Part shown: in pieces, positions 46,221-59,112 of the stretch
Layout of the letters: each line of letters starts with the position of its first letter
Position numbering within the stretch: position 1 is the stretch's first letter
Source of the DNA: Candidatus Zixiibacteriota bacterium
GTDB lineage: Bacteria > Zixibacteria > MSB-5A5 > GN15 > FEB-12
Reading direction: 5' to 3'
Assembly (NCBI GenBank): GCA_028289585.1
Contig: JANQPI010000026.1
Span: 62,001-126,000 of the forward strand
Length of the DNA stretch: 64,000 bases
Translations under genes and position numbers: made by a program
The notes under the pieces: generated by a model
The model's database searches: none
Told to the model about the DNA's origin: nothing
Seen by the model: only the letters and a program-made list of their open reading frames with translations

Positions 46221-46226
46221 ATCTCC

Positions 46227-47198
46227 TTACGATTCTACCTCATCAGTCGACAACTTCCAGTCCGGACGCACAAAGTGACAGGTGTAGCCACCGGGGTTTT
46301 TCTGCAAATAATCCTGATGGTAGTCCTCGGCCGGATAGAACGTCCGTGCTCGCACGATCTCAGTTACAATCGGTCCGGGCCACTTGCCGGACTCACTGAT
46401 TGCGTTGATCACCTTATTGGCAACATCGGCCTGCTCCTGGTCGTGGACAAAGATCGCCGAGCGATACTGCGAACCGATATCGTTCCCCTGGCGATTCCGC
46501 GTCGTCGGGTCATGGATCTGGAAGAAGAAATGCAGGATTGCTTCGTAGGTCGTCTGCGACGGATCGTAGACGATCTCGATCGCCTCGGCGTGACCGGTCG
46601 TGCCCGTCTTAACATCCTCATAGCGGGGGTTGTCGGTCTCGCCGCCGGTGTAGCCGACACAGGTCGATACAACACCCGGCTGCTGGCGAATCAGTTCTTC
46701 GACGCCCCAGAAACATCCGCCCGCGAGCAGGGCCACTTTGTGGCCATCGGTACGGGATACTGACATCTGTCTTAATCCTTTGTCTGGTATCAGTCGTGTG
46801 TAGAGACCGAGCCCCTTGGCCTCAAGATCGTCACGGTGGATAAATCGTAACGATGCAGAGTTGATACAATAGCGAAGTCCCGTCGGTGCCGGACCGTCGT
46901 GAAAAAGATGGCCCAGATGCGAGTTGGCCGCCGTGGAGCGAACCTCAATTCGAGTCATACCATGCGATCGGTCGATGCGCTCGACGATTGCGACCGGATT
47001 GATCGGGCGGGAGAAACTCGGCCAGCCCGATTTACCGTCAAACTTGTCGATCGACGCAAAGAGTGGCTCCCCCGAGACAACATCGACATAGATACCCGGT
47101 TCGTAGTGGTCCCAGAACGCGTTGCGGTAGGCGCGTTCGGTCGAGCTGTCCTGCGTAACCGCCCGCTGCTCGTCGGTGAGGTGAGTGAGATCTTTCAT
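46227..47198 (-). CDS. msrBA: Fused methionine sulfoxide reductase, MsrB then MsrA
   Basis: About 323 residues. The N-terminal MsrB domain shows [11 protein letters not shown] and the catalytic Cys111 in [13 protein letters not shown]. The four Cys that bind zinc in most MsrB are absent. The C-terminal MsrA domain has the catalytic Cys162 in [14 protein letters not shown], then [16 protein letters not shown] and IYDP-type blocks through YTCHFVRP. The order B-A is the reverse of the PilB-type A-B fusion. There is no signal peptide, so it repairs cytoplasmic methionine sulfoxide in both epimers. No clear ribosome site precedes the ATG. Confidence 0.94.
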   Translation of the reverse strand: MKDLTHLTDEQRAVTQDSSTERAYRNAFWDHYEPGIYVDVVSGEPLFASIDKFDGKSGWPSFSRPINPVAIVERIDRSHGMTRIEVRSTAANSHLGHLFHDGPAPTGLRYCINSASLRFIHRDDLEAKGLGLYTRLIPDKGLRQMSVSRTDGHKVALLAGGCFWGVEELIRQQPGVVSTCVGYTGGETDNPRYEDVKTGTTGHAEAIEIVYDPSQTTYEAILHFFFQIHDPTTRNRQGNDIGSQYRSAIFVHDQEQADVANKVINAISESGKWPGPIVTEIVRARTFYPAEDYHQDYLQKNPGGYTCHFVRPDWKLSTDEVES

Positions 47199-47245
47199 CG
47201 TTTGTTGGTATGCGCTAAGGGCAGTGGCTTACATCGAGACCCGAG

Positions 47246-47761
47246 CTAGGGCTGTGAGATCCGCTCGAAGCTGAAGACGATCGATTGCACGGTACCGTCA
47301 TCCGACGGTCCGTAGATCGTCGTGATCATCGAGTCGGGGGCGATAAATCGCAGGTCGATTCGAGTTGGAAAGTCATGCTCCGGGTTCTCGAATGATGCCG
47401 AAAGAGAGTCCCCGGAAGTCATTGTGAATCGGGTCGGCTGGTCGTTCTGACGCGGGTGAGCGACATAGTGGATGCCCGCCGAATCAGCGACGATCCACAG
47501 CCGCTCGGTGACCACGGTATCAGCCTCGCGGACACGATATGCCTCGCCGCTCCATCCGCTGTCACTATGCGACCAGTGTTCGAACGAGACGCCCCGTGAG
47601 GTTGTCCGCTGCCACGTCCCCGCCAGCCACACCCATTCCATTGGTGCGTGTGGGAACTCGGTTGAAGCTGCCGTCTGCTGATCGCTGGTTGATTTGTTCG
47701 ACTCATTCGTGCTGCAGCCAACAATCCCGATGCATCCGATAAGCAGAAGTACTGTCTTCAT
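47246..47761 (-). CDS. DUF6265-like lipoprotein
   Basis: About 171 residues from the ATG at 47761. AGGA sits 6 bases ahead; an ATG two codons earlier lies too close to it. A lipoprotein signal (MKTVLLLIGCIGIVGCS) is followed by WVWLAGTWQRTT and a lipocalin-like run of strands ending in IVFSFERI. This resembles the DUF6265 family, which is widespread in Bacteroidetes and has no known role. It lies between msrBA and the DNA glycosylase gene on the same strand. Confidence 0.7.
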   Translation of the reverse strand: MKTVLLLIGCIGIVGCSTNESNKSTSDQQTAASTEFPHAPMEWVWLAGTWQRTTSRGVSFEHWSHSDSGWSGEAYRVREADTVVTERLWIVADSAGIHYVAHPRQNDQPTRFTMTSGDSLSASFENPEHDFPTRIDLRFIAPDSMITTIYGPSDDGTVQSIVFSFERISQP

Positions 47762-47775
47762 ATTCATTCCTACGA

Positions 47776-48357
47776 TTAACCGATCACCGCTGCGACACGC
47801 GCGCGCAATTCTGGCAGCAGATCTCGCTCAAACCACGGATTTTTCTTCAACCACAATTGATTACGCGGGCTCGGGTGGGGGAGCGGGAAGATTTCCGGAG
47901 CAAACTCGCGCCATTTGTCGACTGTCGCCGTGACGGTCTTCTCCCGTCGGTTGCCGAGATGATAGTCCTGGGCATACTGTCCAATTACGATACTCAACCG
48001 AACATTCGTCAGCGAGGCGATCAACCGATCGTGCCAGGTAGCGCGACATTCCGGTCGGGGAGGATTGTCGCCGGATTTACCGGTACCCGGGTAGCAGAAG
48101 CCCATCGGGATAAGCGCAACCGCAGATTCGTCGTAGAAGACATCCTTGTCGATATTCAGCCAGTCACGAAGCCGGACGCCGCTTGGGTCATCCCACGGTA
48201 CACCGGATTCATGGACCCGCCGTCCGGGGGCCTGCCCGGCGATCAGGATCTTTGATGTCTGAGACGCTGCCAACACCGGCCGTGGTCCGAACGGCAAATG
48301 CTCAGAGCAGATCGTACAGGCGCGGATCTCGGAGAGCAGCGTCGATAGCTTGGTCAT
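47776..48357 (-). CDS. Uracil-DNA glycosylase superfamily protein
   Basis: About 193 residues from the ATG at 48357 (a TTG 12 bases upstream is also possible). The family's uracil-binding loop is ILIAGQAPGRRVHESGVPW (GQAPG 41-45). The second motif is PLPHPSPRNQLWL near the C-terminus, with HPSPRN as the His-containing DNA-intercalation loop. Two Cys occur at CTIC (14 and 17), without the other ligands for the iron-sulfur cluster of family 4. It is probably an excision-repair enzyme; exact lesion specificity is unknown. Confidence 0.78.
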   Translation of the reverse strand: MTKLSTLLSEIRACTICSEHLPFGPRPVLAASQTSKILIAGQAPGRRVHESGVPWDDPSGVRLRDWLNIDKDVFYDESAVALIPMGFCYPGTGKSGDNPPRPECRATWHDRLIASLTNVRLSIVIGQYAQDYHLGNRREKTVTATVDKWREFAPEIFPLPHPSPRNQLWLKKNPWFERDLLPELRARVAAVIG

Positions 48358-48404
48358 ATCGATAAACAAGGGACGGTGAACCGTTTAGCGAGGGGGATGC
48401 TTCT

Positions 48405-48481
<77 letters not shown>

Positions 48482-48494
48482 ATCAGGAACTTGG

Positions 48495-48523
48495 TATCTA
48501 ATGCTTCCCTAACAGCTTGTCAA
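48495..48523 (-). promoter_or_regulatory. Promoter of tRNA-fMet
   Basis: On the minus strand TTGACA (48523-48518) is followed after 17 bases by TAGATA (48500-48495), ending 14 bases before the tRNA 5' end. It fits a stand-alone stable RNA unit. Confidence 0.6.
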
Positions 48524-48535
48524 GCGACCCACCGG

Positions 48536-49912
48536 CTAGTCGGTCCGGGGTTTCGGCGGCCGCAGCATTACCGCCCGCAGCAGCGGCGGTGTCACCAGGG
48601 TCGTGATAATCACCATGATCACCACCGCCGAATAGGTCGACGTGTTGATCACCGGCTCGCCATTGAGCATCAGGCTCGCCCCAATCCCGGCGAAGATCAG
48701 CCCGACCTCCCCTCGGGGGATCATCCCTAATCCGACCGATAGCTTGCTGATCCCGCTCTGGAACACCCCCAGCGAACAGGCCTGCTTGCCGACAATCGCG
48801 GCCAGGGTGAGCACCGCCGCAAATCCGAGAATCTCGACCTGGGCGAACGTCGTCAAATCGACCAACATCCCCATCCGAACAAAGAAAATAGGAACCAGGA
48901 AGACCGCTATTGGTTCGATCAGCTCCTCGATTTCGTGCTCGTCGCGGCGCATGAAATCTTTGTAATGGACATCCTCGAGAATCAACCCCGCGGCAAAGGC
49001 TCCGACAATCGGTGCCAGGCCGACGAGCTGGGCAAGATAGGCGAGCAGGAAGCAGATCAGCAGACAGAGCGTCAGAAAAACGCCAGTCGACCGCAGCACA
49101 AACGCCGCCTTAAAGATTATTGGCAGCAAAACGATCCCGGCGACGACAGCCCCGATTACGAAGCCAATCGCCTTACCGATGATCAGGAAAATCTGCACCG
49201 AGCTGAGCCCGTCGTTGCCGGTGTTCACTGCCGTAATGATCCCCGTGACCGTCGCGAGAATAACCAGGCCGAGGATATCATCGATGACCGCCGCCCCGAG
49301 GATGATCTTCGCCTCCTGCGATTGCGAGCGTCCGATATCTTTCAAAACGCGGGCGGTGATGCCGACCGATGTCGCACAGAGTGTCGCGCCAATGAAGAGG
49401 TGAACAAAGAGCGAAGCCTCAGGCAGGAAAAATGCCGCGACCCCCCAGCCGAGGAAAAATGGAGTAACGACTCCAAGTATCGCGACAAGGAGCGCAACTC
49501 CGCCAACCCGAAGCATTTCGCGAACAGTGGATTCGAGTCCAACCTGGAAGAGGAGAATGATGACCCCGATTTCGGCGAGAATCTCGAGTGTGATGTCGTG
49601 TTTGAATGGTTCGAAAACATCGAATCCAACGAGGTGGAGATTGCCGATCAGCATGCCGATGATCAGCTCGCCGAGGACCGCCGGTTGATTGATCCGTTCG
49701 AAGAGATCGCCACCCAGTTTAGCGGCAAGTAGAACGATAATCAGTTCCAGCAGGACGTAGGTAACCGGGCTGCTGTGTCCTCCAGCCCCGTTGTCATGCC
49801 CGCCGGTTGGATCATCGGAGCCGAACGCCAGGCGAACGGCCCAGACCGAGATCACGGCGGCAAAAATCATTAGCGTCCGGCGGTCGCTATTGAACAGGCG
49901 CGGCAGGCGCAT
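48536..49912 (-). CDS. CPA2 family cation/proton antiporter
   Basis: About 458 residues with 12-13 helices. The double Asp of the ion site is in LGAAVIDDILGLVILATV, and the helix-5-type motif VLGELIIGMLIGNLHLVG is present, with IPRGEVGLIFAGIG near the end. KefB/KefC-type proteins with a TrkA-N domain are longer; here there is no cytoplasmic regulatory domain. A His/Gly-rich loop (GGHDNGAGGHSS) follows the first helix. I chose the ATG at 49912, 5 bases after GGAGG. Substrate is probably Na+ or K+ against H+. Confidence 0.92.
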   Translation of the reverse strand: MRLPRLFNSDRRTLMIFAAVISVWAVRLAFGSDDPTGGHDNGAGGHSSPVTYVLLELIIVLLAAKLGGDLFERINQPAVLGELIIGMLIGNLHLVGFDVFEPFKHDITLEILAEIGVIILLFQVGLESTVREMLRVGGVALLVAILGVVTPFFLGWGVAAFFLPEASLFVHLFIGATLCATSVGITARVLKDIGRSQSQEAKIILGAAVIDDILGLVILATVTGIITAVNTGNDGLSSVQIFLIIGKAIGFVIGAVVAGIVLLPIIFKAAFVLRSTGVFLTLCLLICFLLAYLAQLVGLAPIVGAFAAGLILEDVHYKDFMRRDEHEIEELIEPIAVFLVPIFFVRMGMLVDLTTFAQVEILGFAAVLTLAAIVGKQACSLGVFQSGISKLSVGLGMIPRGEVGLIFAGIGASLMLNGEPVINTSTYSAVVIMVIITTLVTPPLLRAVMLRPPKPRTD

Positions 49913-50083
49913 CACTCCTCCTTGTCTCCCCGATTCGCCCCGCCAGACTAGGCGGGATTGCGCCGTTGTTCAAGTGCAAATCGAGTTCGATTTACTCCCG
50001 GGCTCATGAGTGGCGGCGTGGTGCCGATACCCAAGACTAAGCGGTCTACGCCGAAATCCTCAAGCGAGTGGGAAAGCTCAGCC

Positions 50084-50941
50084 ATGCTCATCATTCTAGG
50101 CGCGCTCATCGTTGTCGGCTCAGTCTTCGGTGGCTTCATGATGCACGGAGGCCACCTGATGGCCCTCTGGCAACCCTCGGAGGTCATCATCATCTGTGGT
50201 GCCGCTCTCGGAGGGATGGTGACAGCGACCCCGCTGCCGACCCTTAAAGGCGTCGTCCAGCAGGCAATCGGCGTCCTCGGGTCGTCCTACAACCGTAAGG
50301 ACTACCTCGATCTCCTGGTGATGATGTACGAGATTTTCAACGTTGCGCGTCGTGACGGTCTGGTTGGTCTCGAAAACCACATCGAGCACCCGAAAGACTC
50401 GGACATCTTCAAGCGCTACCCGAAGTTTCTGAAGAACCACCACGCCGTCGACTTTTTCTCCGACACGATGCGCGTGATTATCTCCGGATCGGTCCAGCCA
50501 CATGATCTGGAAGATTTAATGGATGCCGACCTTGAGAAGCACCATCACGAGCAGTTGGAACCGGCTGGTAAGCTCTCGTTTGTCGCCGATTCGCTGCCCG
50601 GACTCGGCATTGTTGCGGCGGTTCTCGGTATCGTCATCACCATGGGCTACGTCAACGAGTCTCCCGAGGTGATCGGTCACAAAGTCGCCGCGGCCCTCTG
50701 CGGTACGTTTCTTGGTCTCTTCCTCGCGTACGGATTCATCTCACCACTGGCGAGTTCGATGATGGCTCGGGTCAACGCCGATGCTCAGTATTTCGCCAGC
50801 ATGAAGCACGCTCTGCTCTCGTTCCATAAGGGTGTTGCTGGTGTGATTGCAGTCGAATTCGCTCGCCGCTCTCTGGCATCGGACGTTCGTCCGACGTTCA
50901 TTGAGCTCGAAAACGCCTGTAACGAGGCGAAGCGGAGATAA
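50084..50941 (+). CDS. motA: Flagellar stator protein MotA
   Basis: About 285 residues from the ATG at 50084; longer in-frame codons upstream read as non-coding. Four helices and the large cytoplasmic loop are present, with SFVADSLPGLGIVAAVLGIVITMG (the conserved Pro of the stator) and ending GVIAVEFARRSL. GALIVVGSVFGGF at the N-terminus is typical. With MotB it forms the ion channel that turns the flagellum. No other flagellar gene lies in the window, but motB follows 4 bases after the stop. Confidence 0.95.
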   Translation: MLIILGALIVVGSVFGGFMMHGGHLMALWQPSEVIIICGAALGGMVTATPLPTLKGVVQQAIGVLGSSYNRKDYLDLLVMMYEIFNVARRDGLVGLENHIEHPKDSDIFKRYPKFLKNHHAVDFFSDTMRVIISGSVQPHDLEDLMDADLEKHHHEQLEPAGKLSFVADSLPGLGIVAAVLGIVITMGYVNESPEVIGHKVAAALCGTFLGLFLAYGFISPLASSMMARVNADAQYFASMKHALLSFHKGVAGVIAVEFARRSLASDVRPTFIELENACNEAKRR

Positions 50942-50945
50942 GACG

Positions 50946-51830
50946 GTGTCAGGCGAATCGAACGATCAGCCCATCATCATTAGGAAGAGGAAGAAGAGTG
51001 GCCACGAGCATGGTCACTCGACGGCGTGGAAAGTCGCCATGGCCGACTTCATGACAGCCATGATGGCGTTCTTCCTCGTTATGTGGCTGGTCAATCAATC
51101 GGACGAGGTCAAGCACGCCGTTCAGGGGTATTTCCGCGATCCGGTCGGTTATCGTGCCGATGCCGGCGCGGGGGTTCTTGACGGCAGTTCGTCGATCATC
51201 AACTCCGAGAGCCCCAATCTCGCTGCCGTTCGTCCCGATCGGGACAACAACTATCTGCCGTCGGAATCGGAAGTTCGTCGCTTTGAGCTGATGGCCCAGC
51301 GAATTCAGAAAGAACTCGCCAAGACCGAGGTCTTCAAGCGCCTCCGCGAAAACATCAAACTCGAAATCACTCCGGAGGGGTTGCGCATCATTCTCAACGA
51401 GGGGGATCGCGCACCGTCGTTCTTCGAACCAGGATCGGCGAAACTGCTGCAGAAGAGCGCGGTCATCCTGATGACAATTGCCCGCGAGCTCGGCAAGCTT
51501 GAGAATCGCCTCGTCATCGAAGGACACACGTCGGCCGACGCTGTCGGCGGACGCGATTACACGAACTGGGAGCTGTCCAGCGATCGCGCCAATTCGGCCC
51601 GCGCCCTGCTTGAAGTATCCGGTCTGCGGCGCGACCAGATTCGGGAGGTCCGGGGATTTGCCGACCAGTTTCCGATGATTGCGTCCAATCCCGACGACGC
51701 CCGGAATCGGCGGATTACGTTGCTGGTCCTGTTCCGGGGCGCCGAGGCTCGCTACAACGATATCCGTGTCCGCGCTGAAGCCGGCGATATCCGTACCTCC
51801 GAACAGGCGGCTGCGGAAGCTGATTCCTGA
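50946..51830 (+). CDS. motB: Flagellar stator protein MotB
   Basis: About 294 residues from the GTG at 50946 (GGAGA ahead). A basic cytoplasmic start precedes the single helix WKVAMADFMTAMMAFFLVMWLV, where Asp34 is the ion-carrying residue. From about residue 150 an OmpA/MotB peptidoglycan-binding domain follows (NRLVIEGHTSADAVGGRDYTNWELSSDRANSA). Ion type (H+ or Na+) cannot be decided from this. It anchors the stator to the cell wall. Confidence 0.96.
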   Translation: MSGESNDQPIIIRKRKKSGHEHGHSTAWKVAMADFMTAMMAFFLVMWLVNQSDEVKHAVQGYFRDPVGYRADAGAGVLDGSSSIINSESPNLAAVRPDRDNNYLPSESEVRRFELMAQRIQKELAKTEVFKRLRENIKLEITPEGLRIILNEGDRAPSFFEPGSAKLLQKSAVILMTIARELGKLENRLVIEGHTSADAVGGRDYTNWELSSDRANSARALLEVSGLRRDQIREVRGFADQFPMIASNPDDARNRRITLLVLFRGAEARYNDIRVRAEAGDIRTSEQAAAEADS

Positions 51831-51880
51831 TTTCACTCGCTTGACCCGAGCCGTCAAAACGTCGACCTTCCGCTCGCCAA

Positions 51881-51907
51881 CCCCCCTCCGAAATCGGAGC
51901 GGGGCTT
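51881..51907 (+). terminator. Terminator after motAB
   Basis: CCCCCCTCCGA pairs with TCGGAGCGGGG (one C-C mismatch) around a small loop and is followed by CTTT. The U-run is short, so termination may be partial. It lies 50 bases after motB and 25 before mfd. Confidence 0.6.
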
Positions 51908-51931
51908 TCGCTGTTGTGCCATGGAGCAGGA

Positions 51932-55363
<3,432 letters not shown>

Positions 55364-55441
55364 TTGACGTTTTCCGCTTGTCCCGCCGTGTACCATGACT
55401 AGGTTAGCCCCATGGATTACCTGCGGAAAGGGAGATAGCCC

Positions 55442-56533
55442 GTGAAACGAGTCTTTACCGGAGTGTTGTTTGTTGGAGCAGCAATCGCAACTGTCAGTTG
55501 TGGTCAGCATCAGGAACGTGCATCTGCCGATGCGACCGAAGTGTCCGCACCGGAGATGCCGCAACCGACTGTCTTTGAAGGCGAAAAGCATTTAGCCAAC
55601 CTCCGTATGTTGACTAACGGTGGTCAGAATGCAGAGGCCTATTGGAACTACGCCGGCACCGAACTCATCTTTCAGTCGACTCGTGACAGCCTTAACTGTG
55701 ATCAAATCTTTCGGATGAATGGCGATGGCTCGAATGTCCGCATGGTCTCGAACGGCAACGGTGCCACGACGTGTTCGTTCATTGCGCCCGACGGTTCGCA
55801 CATCATCTACTCATCGACGCATGAGGCGGGTGAGGAATGCCCACCCAAAGCCGACATGTCACGTGGCTATACGTGGCCACTGTATGACGGATACGAAATC
55901 TATCGCGCCGATCCTGACGGTAGCAACATCGTAAACATCTCTAACTCACCGCGCTATGATGCCGAAGCTGTTTATTCACCCAAAGGTGACAAGATCGTGT
56001 TTACGTCGCTCCGAACCGGAGACCTCGAACTCTTCCTGATGGATCCCGACGGATCAAACGTTGAGCAGCTAACCGACGACGTTGGCTACGATGGGGGAGC
56101 GTTCTTCTCCTACGATGGCGAGTGGATTGTCTGGCGCGCCTCCCGTCCTGAAGGAGAAGTGCTCGCTGACTATCAGGCTCTTCTGGCCGACGACCTGATC
56201 CGCCCCAATCGCCTGAACATCTACATCATGAATCTAACCGATCGGGAACCGATTCAGCTGACAGACAACGAAGCGGCGAATTTTGGTCCGTACTGGCACC
56301 CCGACGGCCAGCGGATAATCTTTGTCTCAAACCTCCACGAAGAGGGTGGTCGCAATTTCGATCTCTTCTTGATCGACAAGGACAGTCGCGAGATTACGCA
56401 AGTTACGCACAACGAGACATTCGACGGGTTCCCCATGTTCTCGCACGATGGCACCAAGCTAGTCTTCGCTTCGAACCGAAACAACGCGGTACAGGGGGAG
56501 ACCAACATCTTTGTCGCGGACTGGGTTGACTAA
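55442..56533 (+). CDS. PD40/TolB-like beta-propeller lipoprotein
   Basis: About 363 residues from a GTG with AGGGAG ahead. A lipoprotein signal (MKRVFTGVLFVGAAIATVSC) is followed by at least five WD40-like PD40 repeats, each with YSPKGDKIVFTSLRTGDLELFLMDPDGSN-type strands. The family relates to the propeller of TolB but here lacks the TolB N-terminal domain. It probably stays on the inner face of the outer membrane. No partner is evident in the neighbourhood. Confidence 0.82.
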   Translation: MKRVFTGVLFVGAAIATVSCGQHQERASADATEVSAPEMPQPTVFEGEKHLANLRMLTNGGQNAEAYWNYAGTELIFQSTRDSLNCDQIFRMNGDGSNVRMVSNGNGATTCSFIAPDGSHIIYSSTHEAGEECPPKADMSRGYTWPLYDGYEIYRADPDGSNIVNISNSPRYDAEAVYSPKGDKIVFTSLRTGDLELFLMDPDGSNVEQLTDDVGYDGGAFFSYDGEWIVWRASRPEGEVLADYQALLADDLIRPNRLNIYIMNLTDREPIQLTDNEAANFGPYWHPDGQRIIFVSNLHEEGGRNFDLFLIDKDSREITQVTHNETFDGFPMFSHDGTKLVFASNRNNAVQGETNIFVADWVD

Positions 56534-56579
56534 GCCGGACGCGCAATCACGATCGACGTCGACATCGACCGGCCGGGGC

Positions 56580-57500
56580 ATGCGCCGCGGCCGGTTTCTT
56601 GTCCGTCTACGTCATTTCGGACGTGTCCTCGGATACTACCTTGGTGGGCTGTATCGTCGCTCGGCGGAACACAACCTCTTTCTCTTGAGCGGTGGCCTGG
56701 CGTTCTCGCTGTCGCTCTGTTTCATTCCCCTTCTGTTCATCGGCTTCGCCATTCTTGGGCGACTGAGCGGACTTCCGGGACTGGAAGATCGCGTTGTGAG
56801 CCTCCTTCTGGCGGTCATTCCCTACGAAGATGCCGCAACTTTTGTCGCGGAAACTGTCATGACTCGACTGGCGGAGTTCGAACGGTTCAAGGGCGTATTC
56901 GGATTCATCGGTGTTGTCGGAACAATTCTCGCCGCGTCGGCTCTGTTCGGCGCCATCCGGGCTGCGCTCAATACGATTTTTCGCGTTCCGCATCGCTCGC
57001 TGCTGATCGGCAAACTCAAGGACCTCGGTCTGATCGTTATCGTCCTCGTCTATCTGATCGCCGCTCCGTTGTTGCTCCCTGCTCTCGGAGTTGTCGAAGA
57101 GTTCTTCGGTGAACTCATTCGTCAGCCGGAGTGGGTGGCCACGGTGCTCCATGATGCAACGATCACCATCGGATCCATTGTGCTCGTCTTTGGGATGTTC
57201 TATGGGTTGTTCGCGTATGTTCCGCAGCGTCGATTGGGATCGCGAACCATTCTCGTTTCTGCAATCGCGTCAACGGTTCTCTGGGAACTTGCGCGCCAGG
57301 GCTTCACGTTCTACGTGACCAATGCAGCCACCTTGCGAACGATCTACGGGACGTCGTTACTTCTCGCCGTCGTCGGCCTCTGGTTCTACTACAGTGGATT
57401 GACCCTGATTCTGGGTGCTGAAATCGGACAGCTCTATCAAGAACGGCGCGCCAAGCTTCGAGAGTCGGTCAGAAACCACCACTCTGAGAACGGGCCGTAA
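56580..57500 (+). CDS. YihY/BrkB family inner membrane protein
   Basis: About 306 residues from the ATG at 56580. A TTG at 56526, inside the previous gene's end, is also open. Six helices are seen, with LSGGLAFSLSLCFIPLLF and IRAALNTIF, then ELARQGFTFYVTNAATLRTIYGTSLLLAVVGLWFYYSG, the conserved C-terminal part of the UPF0761/YihY family. The family was once called ribonuclease BN in error and is now of uncertain function. Its 3' end overlaps the convergent lipoprotein by 32 bases. Confidence 0.88.
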   Translation: MRRGRFLVRLRHFGRVLGYYLGGLYRRSAEHNLFLLSGGLAFSLSLCFIPLLFIGFAILGRLSGLPGLEDRVVSLLLAVIPYEDAATFVAETVMTRLAEFERFKGVFGFIGVVGTILAASALFGAIRAALNTIFRVPHRSLLIGKLKDLGLIVIVLVYLIAAPLLLPALGVVEEFFGELIRQPEWVATVLHDATITIGSIVLVFGMFYGLFAYVPQRRLGSRTILVSAIASTVLWELARQGFTFYVTNAATLRTIYGTSLLLAVVGLWFYYSGLTLILGAEIGQLYQERRAKLRESVRNHHSENGP

Positions 57501-59079
57501 CACCATTTTCACCCACAGTCCAGACGAGATTGGTCGAGCGGGCAAAGACACCTGCCAGCAGACTGGTGGCATCGAGGACCTGCGGAACCCACGTCCCGCC
57601 ACCGTCATCCGTTCGGTAAATCGTGCCGTTGTTACCAACCAACCAGCCGGTTTGCGGAGATGCGAAAACGAGATCCTGAAGCAACACGTCGGTCCCCATG
57701 TCGACCACTGTCCACGTCGCACCGTCGGTTTGTGAAAACTGCACGCGGCCGTCCGACCCGAGAACAACGATCCCGGAATCCGAAGCCGCAATTCCCCAAA
57801 AGTCATCAGTTGTCCCGCTCGGTCGGGGCTGCCAGCTGCTACCACCATTGAGCGTTCGAGAAACTACGCCACCGAGTCCGCAGGCCCAGACTTCGGTCGC
57901 CGAGATGATATGCAAGTCGGTGATGATTCGATTGGTACCGGATGCTTGTGGGGTCCATGATGCTCCACCGTCGGTCGTGGCGATAACTGTCCCGTCCGAC
58001 CCGGCAGCCCAACCGACCAAAGCGTTGGCAAAGGCGACGGCGAAGAAGTTAATCGTTGAGTCGACACCTAGCGTAGCGCGATCGACCGGTACCCAGGTTG
58101 CACCGCGATCGACGGTCGTGTACATCGACCCCGAATCCCCCACGATCCAGCCGACCTGGAGGCCGGAGAAGGCAATTGATTCAAATCCTCCCGGCACAAC
58201 CGACTGCGCCGTCGTCCAGGTCGCGCCACCATCCGTTGTTTCGATGATGATTCCCGCCGAACTCTGACCGATGCCACCGACCGCAATGCCGACTGCATAG
58301 CCGGTATCAGCACTGACAAACCACAAGTCCGCGAGATCAAATGAAACGAGGACCGAGGATGTCTGCCAGGACGAGACGCCCAGAATGACCGGAAACTCAG
58401 TTGCCGACGAATCCAGTCCGGTGCTCACGATGCGGACTGTATCACGATATTCACCACTCGCCAGGCCGCTTACGGATGCGCTCAGACTTAACTCCAGTGG
58501 AACGACACCCGACGTAGGCGCGATGTTCAACCAGCCCGCGTTGTTGGTGACCCCTACCGCACCAATGCCACCACCGGGAGCGATGACGCTGAGTGTCTCA
58601 GCCGGCGGATCACCCCCCCCGGCGAGTGCATTGAACCGAACGCTCGAGCGCGACGTCGTTAAACTTGGTGTCACGATAAGTCGCACCTCGATCGCGACCG
58701 GAGAGTTGACGGTTCGCTGCACCTCCACCAGCACGGTATCGACATACTCGCCGACTGGAAGTCCGGCGATAGAAACGGATACGAACAGGGTATCCGGATT
58801 GAGGTTGCTGGAAACGATTAGGCTGACCCAGCTCTGTCCTCGGCTGACACGGGGCGGATCATAGGGTGATGCATCTTGGGCGATTGTTAGCTTCTGCTGC
58901 GGCGGATTCGATCCCCCTGCCGGGGCGGTGAAGATAAGCTGGGTGGTGGAAACGGTGATTCGAGACTGCGGTCCGGTGATCTCCTCTTCGTCGCATCCAC
59001 CGATGACAACCGCGCTGAAGAGAACAAGCGCGAGGAGCATACGGGCGGGGATGGATAATGGTCCCTCCTTGGCTACCAT
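57469..59079 (-). CDS. Lipoprotein with BACON-like domains and a Ycf48-like propeller
   Basis: About 536 residues from the ATG at 59079; the start is set by the lipoprotein signal MLLALVLFSAVVIGGCDEE, with an ATG at 59040 as alternative and no ribosome site for either. Two beta-sandwich BACON-type repeats follow (SQ.W.SLI-like: VSRGQSWVSLIVSSNLNPDT and VTNNAGWLNIAPTSGVVP), then a seven-bladed propeller with repeated GWIVGDSGSMYTTVDRGATW-type motifs. That pattern is found in Ycf48/HCF136 and in secreted Bacteroidetes proteins. Export to the outer membrane is likely. The substrate or partner is not known. Confidence 0.8.
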   Translation of the reverse strand: MVAKEGPLSIPARMLLALVLFSAVVIGGCDEEEITGPQSRITVSTTQLIFTAPAGGSNPPQQKLTIAQDASPYDPPRVSRGQSWVSLIVSSNLNPDTLFVSVSIAGLPVGEYVDTVLVEVQRTVNSPVAIEVRLIVTPSLTTSRSSVRFNALAGGGDPPAETLSVIAPGGGIGAVGVTNNAGWLNIAPTSGVVPLELSLSASVSGLASGEYRDTVRIVSTGLDSSATEFPVILGVSSWQTSSVLVSFDLADLWFVSADTGYAVGIAVGGIGQSSAGIIIETTDGGATWTTAQSVVPGGFESIAFSGLQVGWIVGDSGSMYTTVDRGATWVPVDRATLGVDSTINFFAVAFANALVGWAAGSDGTVIATTDGGASWTPQASGTNRIITDLHIISATEVWACGLGGVVSRTLNGGSSWQPRPSGTTDDFWGIAASDSGIVVLGSDGRVQFSQTDGATWTVVDMGTDVLLQDLVFASPQTGWLVGNNGTIYRTDDGGGTWVPQVLDATSLLAGVFARSTNLVWTVGENGVTARSQSGGF

Positions 59080-59112
59080 ATTAGAATCAACGTAGCCGAC
59101 AGTTGGTCTGTC

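Noticed and set aside
50005-50035. Sigma-54 promoter before motA (TGGCGGCGTGGTGC)
   Set aside because: The GG and GC elements are nine bases apart instead of ten, so the required spacing is not met.
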